From: Eubacterium sp.
GTDB taxonomy: Bacteria; Bacillota; Clostridia; Lachnospirales; Lachnospiraceae
DNA length: 36,668 nt
Assembly: GCA_017965495.1 (NCBI GenBank)
Contig: JAGCPW010000084.1
Location: 1-36,668, forward strand
Reading direction: 5' to 3'
A program made the translations under genes and the position numbers. Positions 14,717 through 22,803 of this stretch are shown here, piece after piece; within the stretch, counting starts at the first letter, position 1, and every line of letters begins with the position of its first letter. The notes beneath the pieces are model-generated. The model had not been told where the DNA came from. It did not search any database and was given only the letters and a program-made list of their open reading frames with translations.

Positions 14717-17422
14717 ATGAAAAAGAAAATTTTAAGTATGGTGGTAGTTGTGGCAATGATATTTACATTAATGCCAAGCGTGGCTGCATCAGCTGCAACA
14801 GTAAAGAAGGCTAAAATAACATCAGTTAAAGCCTCTGCCACTACGGGAAAGGTAACAGTAAAATGGAAGAAAGTTAAAAAAGCAAAGGGATATCAAGTAA
14901 AGATATCAAAGAAAAAAACTGGTAAGAACGTAGTTTATAAGAAAACTACTAAAAAGAAAAAAATTACTAGTAAAAAGCTTAGTAACGGAACTTTTTACGT
15001 AAGAGTAAGAGCTTATAAAAAAGTAAGTGGTAAGAAGAAATACGGAAAGTGGAGTAAAGCAAAAAAAGTAAAAGTCAATGTAACTACGAGCACTACACAG
15101 ACTGCCTCCACAGGAAAGCAAACATCTACTGGTGAACAGGGAGATAGTTATGATAATACAGATTATAATTATGATGACTCAAACTCTGAAACCACAAATG
15201 TTGATAATTTAGAAGGAAACAAAGCATCGGTTTCATTTTCAGATGGAGCAGCTAGTGTATCGGATGGAGCAGATGGAATTTCAGTTAGTAAAAACTCTGA
15301 GACAGGTGTAACTACAGTATCAATTACTAAGGCTGGAGTATATACTTTGTCAGGAAGTACTACAAACACAAGAGTGGATGTTAAGAAAGGCATTGAAGAT
15401 ACTACTATAGTTTTAGATAATCTAACAGTAAATAATAAAACTTTGGCAGCTAGCGAAAATGCAGACAATCCATTTTTGGCAATAGGAAAAGACACAAATG
15501 TAGCAATTGTTTTGTCGGGAACTAATACGATAAATGGAAGCAGTACTTATGTGTCAGCGCCAGCAGCTTTTATTTCACAAAAAGGCGATGCCCCTACACT
15601 TACTATTAGTCAGACGGATAGCAAGGACGGCGTACTTAACATAGTAGACAATATGGATAGTAGCACAGACTTTGGCGAGGAAGATCCTACAGATGGAATT
15701 GCAACCAAGGGAACTTTGACCATTAAGAGTGGATCAATCAATGTAACAGTTAATGGAGATTGTTTGAAGGGAACTGGTTCTGATGGAACTGGAGGAGTGA
15801 CAATAGATGGTGGAGTATTTAATCTTAAATCTAATCAATCAAGCGCCATCAAGTCAAAGAATGGAAACATCACAATAAATGACGGAAAAATAAATATTAA
15901 TTACACTGGCGATGACGCTATCAAGGCCTCAAACTATAATGTAACAATTAATAGTGGAGAGACTACTGTCGACAATTGTTATGGAGATGGTGTCTCAGGC
16001 GAATGGGTTATAATCACTGGTGGAAACCTGGACATAAAAACTTATTTTGAAAATGCAGGATTAAATTACTATAATTCTGCCCTAGCAAGTTCATCACTAG
16101 GGGCCTATAATAAACTTTCTGTTAGCGAGAGTGGAAACTCAAAAACAAAAACAGAGACTGTAAATGTAGACACCGGTGGACACAAAGGTATTAAGGCTGG
16201 CACAAAAGCAGAGTCGTATAAATACACGACTGTAGCTGATGGAAGTGAAAATGTAGCAGGAACCACATACACTGCAGAAGCTTCGGGTGGAATTAAGATT
16301 TCTGGTGGAAAGATAAGTGTAGACACTACTAATACAGGTATTAAATATAATGGCAGTAGTGGATTTGGCGGAGGCTCAAGTGGCAGCGGAAATACAGCTA
16401 CAGCAGCAGATGGACAAGTGATTATAGGTTCACCAGACGATGCGATTGTATCTAGAAATGATTTAGATATTACTGGAGGCAATATAACAGTAAACGCATC
16501 AGATGATGGAGTATGTGCAGATGGCGATTTGACTATTAAAAATGGAGCAGTACTTCAAGTTGAAACTGCATACGAAGGAATAGAAGCTGACAATATAATT
16601 GTAGGAACAAGTGGAAGCACTTCCACGGCACCATATGTATCAGTTTGTACTAATGATGATGGCATTAATTCAGCGGCTAAGACTTCTACATCATATGTAT
16701 ATGCTGATGAGAGTGAAGAATCATATACGAAGACTACGGTTTCTAACATGACAGGACATGATTGTACAGTTTATAGCGGAACTGTAGTAGTTATGATAAA
16801 TGATATTAGTAGCCATACAATTTCACTTCCAGTGAAAAATGGATATGGTGTAGTGAGTGATAACAGCACACAAAAATTCACATACTCTTCTAATGGAGAT
16901 GGAATAGATTGTAATGGCTCATTCTATGCCAAAGGCGGAACAACAATAGTTTGGGGAGCAAATTCAAACGACAACTCACCAATAGACACAGGCGATAGTA
17001 ATTGTAAATATGAAATTGCGAGCGGAGCTACAGTGATAGCAACTGCTTCTAGTGGATCTATGAAAAACAATCCTACTACCATGGGACAAGCAGGAGTAGT
17101 TTATTCATCTTCAGTTTCATCAGGAAAGTCATTTGCTATTTTAGATGGAAGTAGCAATTTGAAGATGGCGGCTAAAGCTCCAAAGGCATTTACCTACTTA
17201 TTCTATTCAGGAGCAGGTTTGTCTAATGGAACAAGTTATAGCCTATCTAGTGGAGGAACACTTTCAAATAGATTAAGTGATGCTCTAACTTACGATACTA
17301 GATACAGTTCATACAATACATCAGGAGCATCAAGTTTAAGTTCCACAACTGCTAGCACATCTATTAGTGGTGGTGGACAAGGAGGTCCAGGCGGACAAGT
17401 TGGCCCTGGTGGAAGACCATAA
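14717..17422 (+). CDS. Secreted Fn3-like plus Cthe_2159-type carbohydrate-binding protein
   Basis: A 901-residue exported protein. A signal peptide (MKKKILSMVVVVAMIFTLMP, cleavage near ASAA) is followed by a Lys-rich Fn3-like module at about residues 30-120 (AKGYQVKISKKK, FYVRVRAYKK, YGKWSKAKKVKV). A polar Asp/Ser/Asn linker leads to a long repetitive region with GDCLKGTGSDGTGG, GDDAIKASNYN and SDDGVCADGDLTI. These fit the Cthe_2159/DUF4353 family of parallel beta-helix proteins, described as binding acidic plant cell-wall polysaccharides and calcium. The C-terminus is a Gly/Pro tail (GGPGGQVGPGG). No sortase motif or transmembrane anchor is seen. GAAAGGAAAG precedes the ATG. It is flanked by its own promoter and terminator. 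Carbohydrate binding is a family-level inference. Confidence 0.82.
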   Translation: MKKKILSMVVVVAMIFTLMPSVAASAATVKKAKITSVKASATTGKVTVKWKKVKKAKGYQVKISKKKTGKNVVYKKTTKKKKITSKKLSNGTFYVRVRAYKKVSGKKKYGKWSKAKKVKVNVTTSTTQTASTGKQTSTGEQGDSYDNTDYNYDDSNSETTNVDNLEGNKASVSFSDGAASVSDGADGISVSKNSETGVTTVSITKAGVYTLSGSTTNTRVDVKKGIEDTTIVLDNLTVNNKTLAASENADNPFLAIGKDTNVAIVLSGTNTINGSSTYVSAPAAFISQKGDAPTLTISQTDSKDGVLNIVDNMDSSTDFGEEDPTDGIATKGTLTIKSGSINVTVNGDCLKGTGSDGTGGVTIDGGVFNLKSNQSSAIKSKNGNITINDGKININYTGDDAIKASNYNVTINSGETTVDNCYGDGVSGEWVIITGGNLDIKTYFENAGLNYYNSALASSSLGAYNKLSVSESGNSKTKTETVNVDTGGHKGIKAGTKAESYKYTTVADGSENVAGTTYTAEASGGIKISGGKISVDTTNTGIKYNGSSGFGGGSSGSGNTATAADGQVIIGSPDDAIVSRNDLDITGGNITVNASDDGVCADGDLTIKNGAVLQVETAYEGIEADNIIVGTSGSTSTAPYVSVCTNDDGINSAAKTSTSYVYADESEESYTKTTVSNMTGHDCTVYSGTVVVMINDISSHTISLPVKNGYGVVSDNSTQKFTYSSNGDGIDCNGSFYAKGGTTIVWGANSNDNSPIDTGDSNCKYEIASGATVIATASSGSMKNNPTTMGQAGVVYSSSVSSGKSFAILDGSSNLKMAAKAPKAFTYLFYSGAGLSNGTSYSLSSGGTLSNRLSDALTYDTRYSSYNTSGASSLSSTTASTSISGGGQGGPGGQVGPGGRP

Positions 17423-17432
17423 AAATAATTTT

Positions 17433-17467
17433 AAAGGACTAAATGTTTCACATTTAGTCCTTTTTTT
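17433..17467 (+). terminator. Terminator of the Cthe_2159-like gene
   Basis: AAAGGACTAAATG pairs perfectly with CATTTAGTCCTTT (13 bp, 5-nt loop), followed by a run of T. Confidence 0.92.
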
Positions 17468-17476
17468 AAACACAAC

Positions 17477-17505
17477 TTGTACACAAAAAATATTTATAGT
17501 ATAAG
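17477..17505 (+). promoter_or_regulatory. Promoter of the second secreted beta-helix gene
   Basis: TTGTAC, a 17-bp spacer and TATAAG, 27 nt before the ATG at 17533. It begins ten bases after the preceding terminator. Confidence 0.5.
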
Positions 17506-17532
17506 CATCGAAGACAGAAGGAGTGATGCTAT

Positions 17533-18924
17533 ATGAAGAAGAAAATAAAAAATATATTAATAGTAGTTTTAAGTATTTTGGTGGCAGCATCTATCAGTTT
17601 AAACGTTTATCTAGTTGCTACAAATACCTGCAATAACACTAATCAAACATCTCAAACGCAAAATGCAAATACGCCACCAGCACCACCAGATGGAAATAAT
17701 AGTCAAAGTGGAAATGGACAAGATGGACCTGGCTCAAACCAGAGTAGTTCGGTGGATGCAACAGGAAAAACTACAGTGAAGAGTACAAAGACCATATCTA
17801 ATAAGGCGCTCAATTCAACAAAGAGTGATGAAAGTGTTGTTCTTACAAAGTCTAGTGGAAAACTAACTCTTAAAAATGTGAAAGTGAATAAGAGTGGTGA
17901 TAGCTCAAATACTGAAAATTCAGAATTTTATGGAGTAAATGCTGGTCTGCTAACTACAAAAGGTGGAACTACTACTGTAAAAGACAGCAAAATATCTACT
18001 AGCGCTAAAGGGGCAAACGCAGTCTTTGCAACGGGTGAAAATGCAAAAGTATATGTCCAAGATACAACAATAAACACAACGGGTGAAAGTTCTGCCAGGG
18101 GATTGGATGCCACATACGGTGGTTATATAGAAGCCGACAATGTGACTATCAATACAAAAGGTAGATCTTGCGCTACACTGGCCACAGATAGAGGAGAGGG
18201 AACTGTAAGAGTTTATAATTCAAATCTAACTACCAACGGAGCAGGTTCACCAGTTATTTATTCGACAGGAGACATCTCCATTGATAAGACAAATGGTCAG
18301 GCAAATGGCGCACAGATAGCGGTAATAGAAGGTAAGAATAAGGCGACCATAACTAATTCTGAGGTTAAATGCTCGGCCACTGGGAACCGTGAAACTACTG
18401 ACATGTGTGGTGTTATGATTTATCAATCTATGTCTGGCGATGCTTCTGAAGGAACAGGTACATTTACGGCCAAGAATTCAGATTTATCTATTAATAAGAG
18501 TTCTAATCTTTATAAAAAAGCACCAATGTTCTTTATTACAAATACTGATGCTGTAATTAATCTAACAAACACTAAGCTAAACTTTGGAAGTGGTACACTG
18601 ATTGATGCTAAAGGAACATCAGAGTGGGGAAATAGTGGAAACAATGCAGGTAATGTAACACTAAACGCTACTAACCAGATACTTAAAGGGAAAATTAAGG
18701 CTGATAAGATTTCCACAGTAAGTATTAATTTGAAGAGGTCTACATATACTGGAGCGATAAACTCAAATAATAAGGCTAAGAAAGTAACGCTTACTCTCGA
18801 TAAGAATTCTAAACTAAAATTAACAGGAGATACATATGTAACATCTTTAAAGAATGCAGATAAGACAAATAGCAATATTGATTTGAATGGACACAAGTTA
18901 TATGTAAATGGCAAAGCAATTTAA
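17533..18924 (+). CDS. Secreted or membrane-anchored beta-helix (adhesin-like) protein
   Basis: A 463-residue protein. A basic start and a hydrophobic segment at about residues 7-30 (ILIVVLSILVAASISLNVYL) act as a signal peptide or membrane anchor. A Pro/Gly/Asn/Gln-rich linker (PPAPPDGNN) follows, then about 370 residues of short repeating strands such as LTLKNVKVNKSGD, GYIEADNVTINTKGRS and VRVYNSNLTTNGAGS. The spacing of hydrophobic, Asn and Gly residues suggests a right-handed beta-helix. No catalytic motif is recognised. AAGGAG precedes the ATG. It sits directly after the Cthe_2159-like gene but has its own promoter. A surface role beside that protein is inferred. Confidence 0.72.
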   Translation: MKKKIKNILIVVLSILVAASISLNVYLVATNTCNNTNQTSQTQNANTPPAPPDGNNSQSGNGQDGPGSNQSSSVDATGKTTVKSTKTISNKALNSTKSDESVVLTKSSGKLTLKNVKVNKSGDSSNTENSEFYGVNAGLLTTKGGTTTVKDSKISTSAKGANAVFATGENAKVYVQDTTINTTGESSARGLDATYGGYIEADNVTINTKGRSCATLATDRGEGTVRVYNSNLTTNGAGSPVIYSTGDISIDKTNGQANGAQIAVIEGKNKATITNSEVKCSATGNRETTDMCGVMIYQSMSGDASEGTGTFTAKNSDLSINKSSNLYKKAPMFFITNTDAVINLTNTKLNFGSGTLIDAKGTSEWGNSGNNAGNVTLNATNQILKGKIKADKISTVSINLKRSTYTGAINSNNKAKKVTLTLDKNSKLKLTGDTYVTSLKNADKTNSNIDLNGHKLYVNGKAI

Positions 18925-18958
18925 TAAAGAATGCGGTCATAATTGACCGCATTCTTTA
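18925..18958. terminator. Bidirectional terminator hairpin between convergent genes
   Basis: A perfect 15-bp stem with a TAAT loop, TAAAGAATGCGGTCA and its complement. It starts right after the beta-helix gene stop and overlaps the stop codon of the minus-strand kinase gene at 18956-18958. T runs on both sides are short. Confidence 0.75.
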
Positions 18959-19699
18959 ATAGTTTTCAATTTGATAAATGAGCAAGTCTCTAAATCTGTC
19001 GGAGGATTCTTTTTCTATCCACTTAATCGTTTTATCTTTATCTAATTCAAAACCTTTCCCAAAATATTCAACTAACTTTTTATGGCCAAAGCCAAATGGC
19101 TTACACGAAACTCTCTTTACGTTTTCGCTTATAGGGAGATTATCCTTAATACTAAAGTTTCCTATAAACATAGAGCGACCGTTGTCAAAAATAGGAGCAG
19201 TGCGATATGTTCCGTCTTCTTTCATAATCACACCAAGATTATTAAAGTGCCTATCTTCGTTCAGGATGATACTGTCAATCGAAAAGGTTTTGCGTAAATA
19301 ATCAGTCACATCTAGTCCTGTAGTATTCTTCATAAAGTTAACCACGTAATCAACTTTTTTAGAGAGAGTTTTATATTTAAAAGTTTCTTCAAACATGGGA
19401 TTACTAGTAACATTGATATGCAAACGATTGAAAGTATAAAAATCTTCAGAGGGTTTTAAAAACGTTTGGCTTCTGCATGCATTATGCTTATTAACTTGGC
19501 CTTTTTCATAAATTACAAAGTCATCCTTGCTAAGAGATGAAAACTGTAGAATGCCAGAGGCTAAATATTCTGCCTCATCTTCCCCACCCATTGAATTTAT
19601 TTTATACCAATAATTATCTTTATAATATTTGGTTTGAGTTCCATCGCTAGTGCCCATTTCTTCCTGGAGGTATTTTTCAGAAAGATTAATGTTAAACAT
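18956..19699 (-). CDS. HipA-like Ser/Thr kinase, compact form
   Basis: A 247-residue protein with HipA-type kinase features. A glycine/threonine-rich loop (GTSDGTQTKYYKDNYWYKIN) holds a likely ATP-binding Lys33, followed by EDEAEYLAS. The catalytic loop ILNEDRHFNNLGVI has Asp149 and Asn154. The metal-binding segment APIFDNGRSM has Asp172. Classical HipA proteins are about 440 residues and include an extra N-terminal subdomain; that part is absent here. It is the second gene of a two-gene unit, overlapping the upstream HTH gene by 8 nt, with AAGGAGGTG inside that gene. HipA kinases phosphorylate targets such as aminoacyl-tRNA synthetases and act as toxins. Toxicity and target here are inference. 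Confidence 0.8.
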   Translation of the reverse strand: MFNINLSEKYLQEEMGTSDGTQTKYYKDNYWYKINSMGGEDEAEYLASGILQFSSLSKDDFVIYEKGQVNKHNACRSQTFLKPSEDFYTFNRLHINVTSNPMFEETFKYKTLSKKVDYVVNFMKNTTGLDVTDYLRKTFSIDSIILNEDRHFNNLGVIMKEDGTYRTAPIFDNGRSMFIGNFSIKDNLPISENVKRVSCKPFGFGHKKLVEYFGKGFELDKDKTIKWIEKESSDRFRDLLIYQIENY

Positions 19700-20276
19700 T
19701 AGAACACCTCCTTGTCATTACATCTCGATAGGATAGTTTTTCTCCTTCAAATTGAATCCAAAGAGAGTCGTTATAACTAACACCATGGGTTTTCTTCACT
19801 ATTTCTAATGGATCATAAGATTTTAAACCAAGATTTTTTAGTATGACATCAATATCGTCTCTATTTCTTTCCCAACATCTAGATTCAAGAACCTCTGACA
19901 ATTGAACAATGTTCATTCTGTCCGACCAGAAAATCTGTTTTGCAGGATGAAGAACAAATCTAGTGATCTCAGCAGTAGTATTAGTAACACTTACCTTAGC
20001 AATTAATTCATTTCTCCAATACAAACTGAACTTCAAACCGTCCCATCTACGAATGGCAGGTATATCGCTCTTAACAGACTCTAAACTTAAACTGAGATTG
20101 AGAACATCAGTTATTTTAAGCAATGTATCTAACTGAGGTACAGTTTTACCGCTTTCAATTCTAGCTAGAGTAGACTGAGGAATCTCACATGCATAGGCTA
20201 ATGCACGCTGTGACATATTCTTTTCTTTTCTAGCAGTTTTTATCTTTTCAATGATTAATTCCATCTGTTTATCCAT
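19692..20276 (-). CDS. HTH (XRE/HipB-like) regulator with extended C-terminal region
   Basis: A 194-residue protein. Residues about 8-63 form an XRE-type helix-turn-helix with MSQRALAYACEIPQSTLARI and ESGKTVPQLDTLLKITDVL. The remaining 130 residues are not in classical 70-90-residue HipB. They hold RRWDGLKFSLYWRNELIAKV, CWERNRDDIDVILKNLGL and DPLEIVKKTHGVSYNDSLWI. From memory, similar segments precede the kinase core in single-chain HipA-like proteins of Firmicutes, suggesting a split protein. ATG 20276 is chosen because GGAGG precedes it; a TTG at 20294 is rejected. It likely represses its own promoter through the palindrome at 20302-20331 and neutralises the kinase. The antitoxin role is inference. 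Confidence 0.8.
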   Translation of the reverse strand: MDKQMELIIEKIKTARKEKNMSQRALAYACEIPQSTLARIESGKTVPQLDTLLKITDVLNLSLSLESVKSDIPAIRRWDGLKFSLYWRNELIAKVSVTNTTAEITRFVLHPAKQIFWSDRMNIVQLSEVLESRCWERNRDDIDVILKNLGLKSYDPLEIVKKTHGVSYNDSLWIQFEGEKLSYRDVMTRRCSNV

Positions 20277-20301
20277 GGCAAACCTCCATTTCAAAATTCA
20301 A

Positions 20302-20331
20302 TTTTATGATAGCATACTTGCTATCATAAAA
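20302..20331. promoter_or_regulatory. Palindromic operator of the HipBA-like unit
   Basis: A perfect inverted repeat with 13-bp arms and a 4-bp centre: TTTTATGATAGCA, TACT, then TGCTATCATAAAA. It covers the -10 and most of the spacer of the minus-strand promoter, as expected for an autorepressor site. It lies about 25 bp before the HTH start. Confidence 0.85.
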
Positions 20332-20334
20332 CAA
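20306..20334 (-). promoter_or_regulatory. Promoter of the HipBA-like unit
   Basis: On the minus strand, TTGTTT at 20334-20329, a 17-bp spacer and TATCAT at 20311-20306. The -10 lies within the palindrome arm. Confidence 0.6.
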
Positions 20335-20354
20335 TAAAAATACTCATTTTTAAT

Positions 20355-20384
20355 CTACAAATATATTGCGAAATATTGTATAAT
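20355..20384 (+). promoter_or_regulatory. Promoter of the hydratase gene
   Basis: A clear TATAAT at 20379-20384, with a weak -35 candidate (CTACAA) 18 bp upstream. The -10 lies in ATATTGTATAATAT. The start codon is 80 nt further on, leaving a structured leader. Confidence 0.45.
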
Positions 20385-20404
20385 ATCGGTAAGTGTGTAA
20401 TTGC

Positions 20405-20448
20405 GCCCTTTTTGCAATTGCACTAGGTAAAAGTGCGATAAAAAAGGC
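20405..20448 (+). promoter_or_regulatory. Stem-loop in the hydratase leader
   Basis: CCTTTTT at 20407-20413 pairs with AAAAAGG at 20441-20447, and an inner stem GCACT/AGTGC closes a 7-nt loop. The hairpin ends about eight bases before AGGAGG. There is no T run, so it is not a terminator. A regulatory role is only possible. Confidence 0.4.
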
Positions 20449-20464
20449 ACAAACAGGAGGTTTT

Positions 20465-22729
20465 ATGATTAAATTATCAGATGGTGGAATGTTTCTAGTA
20501 GGCGGAAAAGACCTAGTAGAAAACTACGATGGAATGTCAAAGGAAGAGGCTAAAAAGAACACAATGGCTTACAACATTTTGGCGGACCATAACACATCGG
20601 ACAATATGGAAAAACTACAGATTAAGTTTGATAAGATGACTTCTCATGATATTACTTTTGTGGGAATTATTCAGACTGCCAGAGCATCGGGAATGGATCA
20701 TTTCCCTATTCCTTACGTGCTTACAAACTGCCACAATTCACTTTGTGCAGTAGGCGGAACTATAAACGAAGATGACCATATGTTTGGACTTAGCGCTGCT
20801 AAGAAGTACGGTGGAATCTATGTGCCACCTCACCAGGCAGTTATTCACCAGTTTGCTAGAGAGATGCTAGCTGAAGGTGGAAAGATGATTTTAGGTTCTG
20901 ACTCACATACACGCTACGGCGCATTAGGTACTATGGCGATGGGTGAAGGTGGACCTGAGCTTGTTAAGCAGCTTTTGGAGCAGACATATGATATCAACAT
21001 GCCAGAAGTAGTGGGTATTTACATGACAGGTGAGCCTGCTAAGGGCGTGGGTCCTCAGGACGTGGCGCTAGCTATTATCGGCGCTGTTTTCGAGAAGGGC
21101 TATGTTAAGAATAAAGTTATGGAATTTATGGGACCTGGAGTTAGTAACCTATCAGCAGACTTTAGAATAGGCGTGGATGTTATGACTACAGAGACCACAT
21201 GTCTATCTTCTATCTGGAAGACTGACGAAAAGATTCAGGAGTTCTATGAGATTCACGGAAGAAAAGATGCCTACAAAGAACTTAACCCAGGCGATGTAGC
21301 ATACTACGATGGAATAGTGGAAGTAGATCTATCAAGCATCAAACCTATGATTGCTATGCCATTCCACCCATCAAACACATACACAATTGATGAAGTAAAT
21401 GAGAATTTAGAAGACATCTTACATGATGTTGAAAAGAAGGCATTAGTATCACTTGATGGTCAGGTGGACTACACACTAATGGACAAAATTAGAAATGGAA
21501 AACTATACGTAGAGCAGGGAATTATTGCTGGCTGTGCCGGCGGTGGATTTGAAAATATTTGCGAAGCAGCAGATATCTTAAAAGGCCACAGCATTGGTTC
21601 AGATGAATTCACACTTAGCGTTTATCCTGCATCTATGCCAGTATATATGGAACTTATCAAAAACGGAGCAGCAGCAGACCTTATGGAGACTGGTGCGGTT
21701 CTTAAGACTGCGTTCTGCGGACCTTGCTTTGGCGCGGGAGATACACCAGCTAACGATGCGTTCAGTATTCGTCACTCGACTCGTAACTTCCCTAACCGCG
21801 AGGGCTCAAAACTTCAGAATGGCCAGATAGCTTCAGTAGCTTTGATGGATGCAAGATCAATAGCAGCTACCGCTGCAAATAAAGGCTTCTTAACTCCAGC
21901 TACAGACCTAGACGTTGAGTACAAAGGACAGAAGTATCACTTTGATAAGAGCATATATGAAAACAGAGTATTTGATTCAGCACTTAAGCCAGACCCAGAT
22001 ACTGAACTTAAACTTGGACCAAACATTAAGGATTGGCCAGAGATGGTTGACCTTAAGGAGAATATGGTGCTTAAAGTAGTTTCTGAAATTCACGATCCAG
22101 TAACTACTACAGATGAATTAATCCCATCAGGAGAGACTTCATCATATAGATCAAACCCACTAGGCTTGGCAGAATTCGCGCTTTCAAGAAAAGACCCTGG
22201 ATATGTTCAGAGAGCAAAGGACATCCAGGTGGCTGAGAAAGCTGTAGAGAAAAATGAGTGTCCATCAGAGGCATTCCCAGAGTTCAAGCCAATGAGAACT
22301 GTAATCAAAGAGCAGATGCCAGACAAAGACTTCGATAGAACTTGCGTTTCTATCGGAAGTACAATCTATGCTGTAAAACCGGGTGATGGTTCAGCCAGAG
22401 AGCAAGCTGCATCTTGTCAAAAGGTTCTAGGTGGATGGGCTAACATCGCCAAAGAATACGCAACAAAGAGATATCGCTCAAACCTAATCAACTGGGGAAT
22501 GTTGCCATTTATCTTTGACGAGGATGATTTGCCATTCAAACTTAATGACTACATCTACATTCCAGGAATTAGAACTGCTATTGAAAATGCAGAAACAGAA
22601 TTCCAGGCATATGTGGTGGATGTAGAAAACAATGAGATGAAACCATTTACTTTGAAGATGGATCCTCTAACAGATAGAGAAAGAGAAATCATCTTGAAGG
22701 GTTGTTTGATTAACTACAACCGCAAATAA
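20465..22729 (+). CDS. Aconitase-family hydratase, YbhJ type
   Basis: A 754-residue protein of the aconitase superfamily. Its length and layout resemble E. coli YbhJ, an aconitase-like protein of uncertain substrate. Visible features are [13 protein letters not shown], the [21 protein letters not shown] block near residue 160, and cysteines suited to a [4Fe-4S] cluster in [15 protein letters not shown] and [16 protein letters not shown] swivelling small domain follows at the C-terminus. The open frame extends upstream to 20393, but ATG 20465 is chosen because AGGAGG lies just before it. Members catalyse hydration/dehydration of carboxylic acids; the substrate here is unknown. The glgB gene follows after 75 nt with a probable promoter of its own. 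Confidence 0.85.
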   Translation: MIKLSDGGMFLVGGKDLVENYDGMSKEEAKKNTMAYNILADHNTSDNMEKLQIKFDKMTSHDITFVGIIQTARASGMDHFPIPYVLTNCHNSLCAVGGTINEDDHMFGLSAAKKYGGIYVPPHQAVIHQFAREMLAEGGKMILGSDSHTRYGALGTMAMGEGGPELVKQLLEQTYDINMPEVVGIYMTGEPAKGVGPQDVALAIIGAVFEKGYVKNKVMEFMGPGVSNLSADFRIGVDVMTTETTCLSSIWKTDEKIQEFYEIHGRKDAYKELNPGDVAYYDGIVEVDLSSIKPMIAMPFHPSNTYTIDEVNENLEDILHDVEKKALVSLDGQVDYTLMDKIRNGKLYVEQGIIAGCAGGGFENICEAADILKGHSIGSDEFTLSVYPASMPVYMELIKNGAAADLMETGAVLKTAFCGPCFGAGDTPANDAFSIRHSTRNFPNREGSKLQNGQIASVALMDARSIAATAANKGFLTPATDLDVEYKGQKYHFDKSIYENRVFDSALKPDPDTELKLGPNIKDWPEMVDLKENMVLKVVSEIHDPVTTTDELIPSGETSSYRSNPLGLAEFALSRKDPGYVQRAKDIQVAEKAVEKNECPSEAFPEFKPMRTVIKEQMPDKDFDRTCVSIGSTIYAVKPGDGSAREQAASCQKVLGGWANIAKEYATKRYRSNLINWGMLPFIFDEDDLPFKLNDYIYIPGIRTAIENAETEFQAYVVDVENNEMKPFTLKMDPLTDREREIILKGCLINYNRK

Positions 22730-22736
22730 AATAGAC

Positions 22737-22764
22737 TTGAAAAACCGGCAGGTTTACATAAAAT
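22737..22764 (+). promoter_or_regulatory. Possible promoter of glgB
   Basis: TTGAAA, a 16-bp spacer and TAAAAT, 40 nt before the chosen glgB start. Confidence 0.45.
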
Positions 22765-22803
22765 ATACATTTAATGCACGATGTGCTAGAAACGGAGAAA
22801 TGT

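Noticed and set aside
16105-16482. 125-codon Pro/Val-rich minus-strand ORF
   Set aside because: It is antisense to the Gly/Thr/Asn-rich secreted protein and shows only the expected mirrored composition.
18956-20276. HipBA-like unit as part of a mobile island
   Set aside because: No integrase, transposase, flanking direct repeats or tRNA junction is visible; base composition looks like the neighbours.
20393-20464. N-terminal extension of the hydratase
   Set aside because: The region is a leader with a hairpin, and AGGAGG stands directly before ATG 20465.
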